Shown in pieces: positions 7,735 to 14,620 of a stretch of DNA of 64,000 nucleotides. The notes beneath the pieces were generated by a model, which had not been told where the DNA came from, searched no databases, and saw only the letters and a program-made list of their open reading frames with translations. The DNA comes from Mucilaginibacter corticis (lineage in GTDB: Bacteria; Bacteroidota; Bacteroidia; Sphingobacteriales; Sphingobacteriaceae). The translations under genes and the position numbers were made by a program. The stretch lies in contig NZ_VLPK01000005.1 in assembly GCF_007558865.1 (NCBI RefSeq), positions 124,001-188,000 on the forward strand, given 5' to 3'. Within the stretch, counting starts at the first letter, position 1, and the number at the start of each line of letters is the position of its first letter.

Positions 7735-8165
7735 GTTAAAAGGTTAAAGGCGAAAGGTAAAAGGTTTTTAAACAATGAGAGATTATAAAAAACTTGAAGT
7801 TTGGAAAAAATCGCATTTGCTAACAAAGCAAATGTATAAGACAATATTGCCTTTAATGCCTATTGAAGAACGATTTGCTTTAACTAGCCAACTCCGACGA
7901 TCAACTTATTCAATCCCATTAAATATTGTGGAAGGCTGTGGTAAAAATACAGATAAAGATTTCGCGCACTATTTAGACAATGCTTTAGGATCGGCTCTTG
8001 AAGCAGAATATACCTGTTATCTGATTTTTGATCTCGAATATATAAATCAGGATCAATACGACCCTATTAACTTATTAATCAACGAAGTAAAAGCAATGTT
8101 AATTTCATTTATAAACTTTTTGAGAAATGAAAAATAACCTTTCACCTTTGTCCTTTTACCTTAGC
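7735..8165. repeat. Inverted repeat of the AAAGGT family enclosing the four-helix-bundle gene
   Basis: The left arm (about 7735-7766) contains AAAGGTTAAAGG, CGAAAGGTAAAAGG. The right arm (about 8134-8165) contains CCTTTCACCTTTGTCC and TTTTACCTTAGCC, its approximate reverse complement. The stop codon of the enclosed gene lies within the right arm. The same repeat occurs without a gene at 31741-31850, which suggests a small non-autonomous element, here carrying a cargo gene. Confidence 0.65.
7775..8137 (+). CDS. Four-helix bundle protein (23S rRNA intervening-sequence protein family)
   Basis: A 120-residue protein of the IVP/S23 family. The N-terminus RDYKKLEVWKKSH is the family signature, followed by LTSQLRRSTYSIPLNIVEG and the ALGSALEAEYTCYL helix. 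Members form pentameric four-helix bundles; their role is unknown, and they were first seen encoded inside rRNA intervening sequences. It sits between argC and argD, breaking an otherwise tight operon, and is framed by AAAGGT-type inverted repeats, which points to insertion as a unit. It has no evident link to arginine metabolism. Confidence 0.9.
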   Translation: MRDYKKLEVWKKSHLLTKQMYKTILPLMPIEERFALTSQLRRSTYSIPLNIVEGCGKNTDKDFAHYLDNALGSALEAEYTCYLIFDLEYINQDQYDPINLLINEVKAMLISFINFLRNEK

Positions 8166-8175
8166 CTCTTTAAGA

Positions 8176-9306
8176 ATGAAACTTTTTGACGTATATCCAA
8201 TAAACAACATTAATATAGTAAAAGGTCAGGGCAGCCACGTTTACGATGACAAAGGCCAGGAATATCTTGACCTTTACGGTGGTCACGCCGTTATTTCTAT
8301 CGGCCATACCCATCCGCATTATGTAAAAAGATTAGAAGATCAATTACACCAGTTAGGCTTCTACTCTAACTCTATCGAGATCCCGATACAAAAACAATTA
8401 GCCGAAAAACTTGGCCATGTTTCTGGCAAAGAAGATTACCAGTTGTTCCTGGTTAACTCTGGCGCCGAGGCAAATGAAAATGCCTTAAAATTGGCTTCAT
8501 TTTACAATGGTAAAAAGAAGATCATAGCTTTTACAGGCGCGTTTCACGGCCGTACCTCATTGGCTGTCGCGGTTACTGATAATCCAAAGATCATTGCCCC
8601 GGTAAACGAAACTGACGATGTGATCAAGCTGCCATGGAAAGACGAAGCCGCTTTAGAGCAGGCTTTTGCTGATAACGAGATCTCATCAGTGATAATCGAG
8701 GGTATCCAGGGTGTTGGTGGTATCCAGGTAGCTCCTGAAAGCTTTTTACAAAAGATCAGATCGCTTTGCGATACCCATAACGCGGTTTTCATTGCCGATT
8801 CGGTGCAGTGCGGGTATGGGCGTACAGGTAAATTTTATTCGCATGATTTTGCGGGTGTTGACGCGGATATTTATACCATGGCTAAAGGCATGGGTAATGG
8901 CTTCCCAATTGGCGCCATCAGTATATCGCCTAAGATACAGCCTGCTTATGGCATGTTAGGAACCACGTTTGGCGGTAACCACTTGGCATGCGCGGCCGCT
9001 TTAGCTGTTTTAGAAGTGATTGAGCAGGATAACCTGTTACAAAATGCCGCCGAAGTTGGGGGATACTTGATAGACGAGCTCAAAAAGTTTAAACAGGTTA
9101 CCGAAGTAAGGGGCCGTGGGTTGATGATTGGCATTGACCTGCCTGCCGAATATGCAAACGCCAAGAAAGATCTGTTATTTAAACACCATATCTTTACCGG
9201 CGAAGCTAAACCAAATGTGATCAGGCTATTACCTGCTTTAAATTTAACCAAAGCACATGCAGATCAGTTTTTAGAAGCTTTTACAAACGTACTTAATAAT
9301 CAATAG
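8176..9306 (+). CDS. argD: N-acylornithine aminotransferase (class III PLP aminotransferase)
   Basis: It transfers the amino group from glutamate to the N-acylglutamate semialdehyde. The 376 residues show NSGAEANENALKLA and GAFHGRT (PLP phosphate binding). Asp208 lies in ADSVQCGYGRTG and the Schiff-base Lys237 in TMAKGMGNGFPIGA. The usual DEVQTG is DSVQCG here. It follows the right arm of the inverted repeat by about 10 bases. Since the pathway here probably uses succinylated intermediates, the substrate may be N-succinylornithine; that is inferred. Confidence 0.93.
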   Translation: MKLFDVYPINNINIVKGQGSHVYDDKGQEYLDLYGGHAVISIGHTHPHYVKRLEDQLHQLGFYSNSIEIPIQKQLAEKLGHVSGKEDYQLFLVNSGAEANENALKLASFYNGKKKIIAFTGAFHGRTSLAVAVTDNPKIIAPVNETDDVIKLPWKDEAALEQAFADNEISSVIIEGIQGVGGIQVAPESFLQKIRSLCDTHNAVFIADSVQCGYGRTGKFYSHDFAGVDADIYTMAKGMGNGFPIGAISISPKIQPAYGMLGTTFGGNHLACAAALAVLEVIEQDNLLQNAAEVGGYLIDELKKFKQVTEVRGRGLMIGIDLPAEYANAKKDLLFKHHIFTGEAKPNVIRLLPALNLTKAHADQFLEAFTNVLNNQ

Positions 9307-9308
9307 TT

Positions 9309-9333
9309 GTCACTTCGATCATAGCGAGATGAC
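9309..9333. repeat. Short inverted repeat resembling the GTCATTTCGA family
   Basis: GTCACTTCG and CGAGATGAC face each other across seven bases between argD and argF'. It looks like a degenerate solo copy of the longer repeat at 52940-53022. Confidence 0.5.
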
Positions 9334-9350
9334 AGAGAGAACTTAACATT

Positions 9351-10298
9351 ATGAAACTTTTTACTTCCGTAAACGACGTAACCGATATAAAGGCGCTTGC
9401 AGCCGAAGCATTGCAGCTAAAAAAAGATCCGTATGCGCATCAGCATTTGGGTAAAAACAAAACTTTGGGTTTAGTTTTCCTTAATCCAAGCTTACGTACC
9501 CGCATGAGCACCCAAAAAGCGGCGCTTAACTTGGGTATGAATGTTATGGTGCTTAATGTTGATAAAGAAGGATGGGCTTTAGAGCTGCGTGACAACGTTG
9601 TAATGAACGGAACCACTGTAGAGCATATCCGCGAAGCGGCCGCTGTTATGGGCCAGTATGTGGATATTATCGGCGTACGTTCTTTCCCGGGTTTAAAGGA
9701 TCGCGAAGAAGATTATACCGAAGTGGTGTTTAATAAATTTGTAGAGTTTTGTGGTGTACCGTTGGTTAGTCTTGAGTCGGCCACCCGCCACCCGCTGCAA
9801 AGTTTAGCCGACCTGGTATCTATTGAAGAGTTAAAAACCAGGGAACGGCCTAAAGTTGTTCTGACCTGGGCTCCGCATATTAAGCCATTGCCGCAAGCGG
9901 TTCCAAATTCATTTGCCGAATGGATGTGCAAGGCCGATGTTGATTTCACCATCACCCACCCTGCCGGCTATGAATTGAGCACAGATTTTACACAGGGCGC
10001 TACCATAACACACAACCAGGATGAAGCCTTAGCTGACGCTGATTTTATCTATGTAAAAAACTGGTCGGCTTATGAGCCTTACGGAAAGGTACTACCCGGC
10101 AATGAAGAGTGGATGCTAACAAACGACAGGTTAAAGATTACCAATAATGCTAAGGTAATGCATTGCCTGCCCGTACGCCGCAATTTAGAGCTTTCTGCCG
10201 AGGTTTTGGACGGACCGAACTCGATAGTCGTACATGAAGCGGGTAATCGCGTATGGGCCGCGCAAGCGGTTTTAAAGCAGATGTTGGAAGCTTTGTAA
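9351..10298 (+). CDS. argF': N-succinylornithine/N-acetylornithine carbamoyltransferase
   Basis: It carbamoylates acylated ornithine instead of free ornithine, as known for Bacteroides. The carbamoyl-phosphate motif is FLNPSLRTR (SLRTR rather than the STRTR of ordinary OTCase), followed by ATRHPLQSLADL and HCLPVRRN. Overall it closely resembles the Bacteroides enzyme (for instance APHIKPLPQAVPNSFAEW). The residue that separates acetyl from succinyl specificity in structural work (Glu92 in Xanthomonas, Pro90 in B. fragilis) is Val90 here, within TTVEHI. That favours N-succinylornithine. Length 315. Eight bases separate it from the next gene. Confidence 0.93.
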   Translation: MKLFTSVNDVTDIKALAAEALQLKKDPYAHQHLGKNKTLGLVFLNPSLRTRMSTQKAALNLGMNVMVLNVDKEGWALELRDNVVMNGTTVEHIREAAAVMGQYVDIIGVRSFPGLKDREEDYTEVVFNKFVEFCGVPLVSLESATRHPLQSLADLVSIEELKTRERPKVVLTWAPHIKPLPQAVPNSFAEWMCKADVDFTITHPAGYELSTDFTQGATITHNQDEALADADFIYVKNWSAYEPYGKVLPGNEEWMLTNDRLKITNNAKVMHCLPVRRNLELSAEVLDGPNSIVVHEAGNRVWAAQAVLKQMLEAL

Positions 10299-10305
10299 TA
10301 GCATC

Positions 10306-10914
10306 ATGTACATCCCCAAGCAAAACCTGATGACCGACAGGCAGGAAGCGATCAACTTTATGCAGAGGTACAGTTTTGCTACCATAGTTACCGTTAATGG
10401 CGGCGTTCCATCTGCTACGCATTTGCCATTTGTTGTTTCGCAGCACGATGATCAGATCATATTGACCTCGCATTTTGCCAAAGCAAATCCGCAGGCTGAT
10501 GAATTACTTACGGACAATCCATTGGTCATATTCGCCGAGCCCCATGCTTATATTTCTCCGAAACATTACGAAAGCGAAAAAAGCGTGCCTACCTGGAATT
10601 ACATAGCTATTCATGCTTACGGCAAAGCCCGATTAATTGACAGTCCTGAAAGCAAGGCGCAATTATTAGCGCAAACCATCAAATTTTATGAGGCTGATTA
10701 TCTGAACCAATGGGATAACCTGCCACAAGATTTTAAGCTGAATATGATGAAAGGAATAGTCGGTTTTGAAATAGTGGTCGAGGACCTACAAGCCAAGAAA
10801 AAGCTGAGCCAAAACAAAAGCGAAAAAGAGCGCGAAAGCATCATTAACGAGTTAAGCAATAAACCCGATAGTGTAGAAAAGGAAATTGCAGCTTATATGT
10901 CGCGCCTGAAATAA
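10306..10914 (+). CDS. PaiB-like FMN-binding protein
   Basis: A 202-residue protein of the FMN-binding negative transcriptional regulator family (PaiB/PF04299). The N-terminus MYIPKQNLM and the segments ATHLPFVV, LTSHFAKANPQ, and PTWNYIAIHAYGKARLID are diagnostic of its split-barrel flavin fold. In Bacillus, PaiB is tied to repression of protease and sporulation genes. It has no recognisable helix-turn-helix, so regulation of the arginine genes should not be assumed. It is the last gene of the cluster and faces a convergent antiporter gene. Confidence 0.85.
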   Translation: MYIPKQNLMTDRQEAINFMQRYSFATIVTVNGGVPSATHLPFVVSQHDDQIILTSHFAKANPQADELLTDNPLVIFAEPHAYISPKHYESEKSVPTWNYIAIHAYGKARLIDSPESKAQLLAQTIKFYEADYLNQWDNLPQDFKLNMMKGIVGFEIVVEDLQAKKKLSQNKSEKERESIINELSNKPDSVEKEIAAYMSRLK

Positions 10915-10931
10915 TACAGCCAAGGATCAAC

Positions 10932-12176
10932 CTATTTTTCTGCAGGTACAGACGCGTTGATAACCCTGTTTAAGGTCAGCCCTTGTATCACCACAGAAAA
11001 GATCACAATAAAATAACTGCCCGCCAGTATGATATGCCGGTATGGGGACGCGGGCAATGACAGCGCCAGCGCGATAGAGATCCCGCCGCGCAAGCCCGCC
11101 CAAGTTAGTATGTTTATGTTTTTAAAATTGATATTTACAATTTTCCTGAAAAACGTTAAAGGTATCAGGATACTAAACCATCTGGATACCAGTATAATAA
11201 CTATCCCTATTCCACCTATCAGCCAGTAGTTTTCAAGGTATGGCAGGTTGATCATCTGGAAACCGATCATCACAAACAGTATGGTATTAAGCATTTCATC
11301 TATCAGTTGCCAGAATTTCTCGAGCGCCTGGTGCGAGTGTTCGTTGTTGTCTATGTTGATCGACCGGTTACCTGCAAATAAACCCGCTGATACTACGGCC
11401 AAAGGGATAGAAAAATGCATATAGGACGACACTACTGATATGCTCATTACCAAAGCCAGCGATACCAGTACAATGGTTTGAAAATCGGTAATGGTTTTCA
11501 TTAAACGGAAAGCGATAAATCCAAACAACAAGCCAAGCATTATCCCGCCAAATACTTCACGTACAAACAAGAGCGCTGTTTTAATAAAATCAAGATGGTC
11601 ATCGCCCGATTCGGTAAATTCAAGGATAGTGATAAACAACACCAATCCTATCCCATCATTAAATAATGATTCGCCGGATATGATGGTTTCTAAATTTACT
11701 GGCAGTTTTGAGTTTTTGATGATAGCGCCGACAGCTACGGGGTCTGTAGGCGAAATCAAAGCCCCAAACAAAAAACAATAAACCAAAGGTATATGGATAT
11801 GAAACATCAAAGTAATACCGTAAAACAACCCACCGAAAACCGCAGTCGACAGGATAACACCAATGGTACTTAATACAAATACGGGCCGCATTTCTTTTTT
11901 TAAGCGTTTGGTATTTAATGAGAACGACCCCGAAAAAAGCAGGAACCCCAGCATAATATTTAATACCGTACCCGAGAAATTAATATTTTTAGCCAGCACG
12001 GTAAGGTAACGCGCTATACCCGGGTCAAGCCTGTCTACAGTTATAGTAATTATTGACACCGCGATAGCAATGGTAACAATACCGATAGTGCCGGGCAGCT
12101 TAATATAACGTGCGTTTAAATACGAGTAAAACGCGCTGACAATAACCAATAAAGCAATTATTACAAACAGATCCAT
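10932..12176 (-). CDS. Cation:proton antiporter, CPA1/NhaP type
   Basis: An inner-membrane Na+(K+)/H+ exchanger for pH and ion balance. The 414 residues form about 12 hydrophobic segments. The segments FGALISPTDPVAVGAI and GESLFNDGIGLVLF are the CPA1 signature, with the paired acidic residues of the ND/TDP ion-binding core. AGLRGGISIALALSLP is the conserved loop near the C-terminal end of the membrane domain. There is no long cytoplasmic tail. It lies 22 bases downstream of the NADH dehydrogenase gene, so the two probably share a transcript, plausibly linking respiratory and proton homeostasis. Confidence 0.92.
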   Translation of the reverse strand: MDLFVIIALLVIVSAFYSYLNARYIKLPGTIGIVTIAIAVSIITITVDRLDPGIARYLTVLAKNINFSGTVLNIMLGFLLFSGSFSLNTKRLKKEMRPVFVLSTIGVILSTAVFGGLFYGITLMFHIHIPLVYCFLFGALISPTDPVAVGAIIKNSKLPVNLETIISGESLFNDGIGLVLFITILEFTESGDDHLDFIKTALLFVREVFGGIMLGLLFGFIAFRLMKTITDFQTIVLVSLALVMSISVVSSYMHFSIPLAVVSAGLFAGNRSINIDNNEHSHQALEKFWQLIDEMLNTILFVMIGFQMINLPYLENYWLIGGIGIVIILVSRWFSILIPLTFFRKIVNINFKNINILTWAGLRGGISIALALSLPASPYRHIILAGSYFIVIFSVVIQGLTLNRVINASVPAEK

Positions 12177-12198
12177 GGGTTATTCATGAGTATTAGGT

Positions 12199-13494
12199 TT
12201 ATTTCTCGGGTTCGACAGTACGAGTACTGCGGTTAAAGCTGCGGATTATTAATCGGTTATCACTGTTCTTTGTAAAATAATTGATCACCCAGGTTAAAAT
12301 AACTGATGTTTTGTTGGAGAAACCTGCCAGCGAAATAATGTGAACAAATCCCCAGAGTATCCAGGCAAAAAATCCCTGGAAATGTATTTTCCCCAGATCA
12401 GCAACAGCTTTATTACGGCCGATGGTTGCTAGCGTACCTTTGTCTTTATACTTAAACGGAACGGTAGGTTCACCCTTGATTAGATGTACCAGGTTTTTTG
12501 CCAGCCACGCGCCCTGCTGTATAGCAGCGGGTGCCACGCCAGGATGCCCGTTAGGGTATTCCTCACTGATAATTGCCGACACGTCCCCTATCGCGAAAAT
12601 ATTCTGATAACCAACCACCCGATTGATCTCGTCCGTACGGATGCGTGAGCCGCGCGCCACGCTTGCGTTGGTCATTCCATCAGGCACCTCGCCCATTACC
12701 CCCGCCGCCCAGAACACGTTGCGACTTTTAATGGTCATGCCATCATCTATCTTTAACGTCAGGCCGTCATAGCTTTCAACGTGTACACTGTTGTATATCA
12801 TTACATCATTGGCGGTAAGAAACTGCTTGGCTTTTTTTGAAGCCCCGTCAGACATCGCTGCCAGCAACCTGTCCTTACCTTCAACAAGGTAAACCTTCAT
12901 ATCATTTTTGCTCAGGCCATGATAATCCTTTTCCAATATCAGGTGCCGCATTTCGCCAAGGGCACCGGCAAGCTCAACACCTGTAGGGCCACCACCTACC
13001 ACCACAAAGGTCATTAAGGCGTCTTTTTCTTCTTTATCCGTTGTGATAAGCGCTTTTTCAAGATGCTGTAGTGTAAGCCCCCTAAGGTTCAATGCTTCGG
13101 GCACATTCTTCATCGGCATGACGCAGCTCTCCAGGTCCTTGTTCCCGAAAAAATTGGTGTTTGAGCCGGTCGCTATCACCAGGTAATCGTAGTAGATATC
13201 GCCAATGTTTGTTGCTACTTTATTAGCTTCGGCATCTATACATTCGACATGGGCTAAACTGAAACTAAAATTATCCTGGTAAGTAAATATCCGTCGAATA
13301 GGGAAAGCGATGGAATCTGCCGGGATAGCGCCCATAGCCACCTGGTAAAGCAGGGGCTGAAAAGTGTGGTAATTATGTTTATCCAGCATCAGTATATCAA
13401 CCGGCGCGTTCTTTAGCTTTTTGGCTAAATTTAAACCTGCAAACCCTCCGCCAATAATTACTACCCGGGGCTTGGTTTTAGTATTTTGATCCAT
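12199..13494 (-). CDS. ndh: Type II NADH:quinone oxidoreductase (NDH-2)
   Basis: A single-subunit, non-proton-pumping NADH dehydrogenase that feeds electrons to quinone at the membrane. The FAD motif VVIIGGGFAGLNLAKKL is at residues 11-27 and the NADH motif VVVGGGPTGVELAGAL near 165. NYHTFQPLLYQVAMG and the C-terminal FAIGDVSA and PAAIQQG match the family. A hydrophobic stretch near residue 380-400 (FFAWILWGFVHIISLAG) probably anchors the protein. It has 431 residues and leads the antiporter gene. The opposite-strand hydrolase starts 94 bases away. Confidence 0.92.
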   Translation of the reverse strand: MDQNTKTKPRVVIIGGGFAGLNLAKKLKNAPVDILMLDKHNYHTFQPLLYQVAMGAIPADSIAFPIRRIFTYQDNFSFSLAHVECIDAEANKVATNIGDIYYDYLVIATGSNTNFFGNKDLESCVMPMKNVPEALNLRGLTLQHLEKALITTDKEEKDALMTFVVVGGGPTGVELAGALGEMRHLILEKDYHGLSKNDMKVYLVEGKDRLLAAMSDGASKKAKQFLTANDVMIYNSVHVESYDGLTLKIDDGMTIKSRNVFWAAGVMGEVPDGMTNASVARGSRIRTDEINRVVGYQNIFAIGDVSAIISEEYPNGHPGVAPAAIQQGAWLAKNLVHLIKGEPTVPFKYKDKGTLATIGRNKAVADLGKIHFQGFFAWILWGFVHIISLAGFSNKTSVILTWVINYFTKNSDNRLIIRSFNRSTRTVEPEK

Positions 13495-13588
13495 GTGTTA
13501 TTTTGTGATAAACTTAGCTTTTAAACAGGGTTTGTTATTCATAAAAATGTAACCCCAATTTGTTAATTTTAGCTTTACAAAAATCAAA

Positions 13589-14548
13589 ATGAAAAAACTT
13601 TTTCTTATTGCCTTAGTATCGCTGTTTGTCAATTTAACCAAAGCACAGGTTAAACCTGTTGACAGTTGGACTGACGGTAAATACGTTAACATTAATAATG
13701 CCAAATTATGGGTAGTAACCGTTGGCGAAGGCGACCCCATCATATTTATAGCAGGCGGGCCGGGCGGCGCGCACACAGGTTTGCGCAGCTTTGACGCGCT
13801 GGCTAACGGACACCACCAGTTAATTTATTTTGATGCTTTTGGCAGGGGCAAATCAGACACAGCAAAAAATGTTACCGAATATACGTTGGAACGTGATATA
13901 GATGATATTGAAGGTTTGCGCAAGGCTTTAAAATTGGATAAGATCACCGTGCTGGGCCATTCGTACGGTGGCGTGGTGGCACAGGGTTATGCCATAAAAT
14001 ATCCCGGCCATTTAAGCCATTTAATCTTGGCGGATACCTTTCATAGTTTTGTAATGTGGCAGGAGAATGACGATAGCTCGAACCGCGAGATCAAAAACAG
14101 TTATCCCGAAGTATGGGATGAGTTAATGAAGGTACGAGAACAAGGTGCTGTATCAAGCGACGCGATCCACCAGGAAATTTATGGCAAAGTACCTTACGGC
14201 TTTCTATATGCTTACAATCCAGATAAGTTTGCAAGCCGCGGAAGTAAGCCTTACCCTAACGCTTACAATTCAAAGCTATACTACCAGATGGTTGGCAAAG
14301 ACGGCGACTTTATTGTTGGCAGCGACATAGGCACTTTTGATTACCGCAAACAATTAAAAGATCTGAAAATGCCGGTACTGATCGTAACCGGTCGTTATGA
14401 CCGTGTAGCCGTACCGTGGATGGCTGTAAAATTTAAAGAATACTGCCCGCAGGCGCAATTTGTCATTTTCGAAAAATCAGGCCATAACCCGCAGGTAGAA
14501 GAACCCGAGAAAGAGTTTAAGATCATTAATGAGTTTTTAGCTAAATAA
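13589..14548 (+). CDS. Secreted alpha/beta hydrolase, proline iminopeptidase-like (S33)
   Basis: A 319-residue hydrolase with a Sec signal peptide (residues 1-19, ending KA-Q). The oxyanion segment GGPGGAHTGL and the nucleophile elbow GHSYGG (Ser125) are those of prolyl aminopeptidases. Asp in TGRYDRVAVP and His in KSGHNPQVEEP complete the triad. The substrate may be a proline-containing peptide or an ester. The signal suggests periplasmic action. It is monocistronic, with an intrinsic terminator right after the stop. Confidence 0.87.
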   Translation: MKKLFLIALVSLFVNLTKAQVKPVDSWTDGKYVNINNAKLWVVTVGEGDPIIFIAGGPGGAHTGLRSFDALANGHHQLIYFDAFGRGKSDTAKNVTEYTLERDIDDIEGLRKALKLDKITVLGHSYGGVVAQGYAIKYPGHLSHLILADTFHSFVMWQENDDSSNREIKNSYPEVWDELMKVREQGAVSSDAIHQEIYGKVPYGFLYAYNPDKFASRGSKPYPNAYNSKLYYQMVGKDGDFIVGSDIGTFDYRKQLKDLKMPVLIVTGRYDRVAVPWMAVKFKEYCPQAQFVIFEKSGHNPQVEEPEKEFKIINEFLAK

Positions 14549-14580
14549 AAAAGGGACGCTGTTTAGGCGTCCCCTTTTTT
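14549..14580 (+). terminator. Intrinsic terminator after the alpha/beta hydrolase gene
   Basis: The stem AAAGGGACGC / GCGTCCCCTTT with a seven-base loop begins at the stop codon and is followed by six T residues. Confidence 0.88.
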
Positions 14581-14620
14581 ATTTTTCAAGGTTTAGGTTG
14601 TGAGTACTTAATTGATACTA

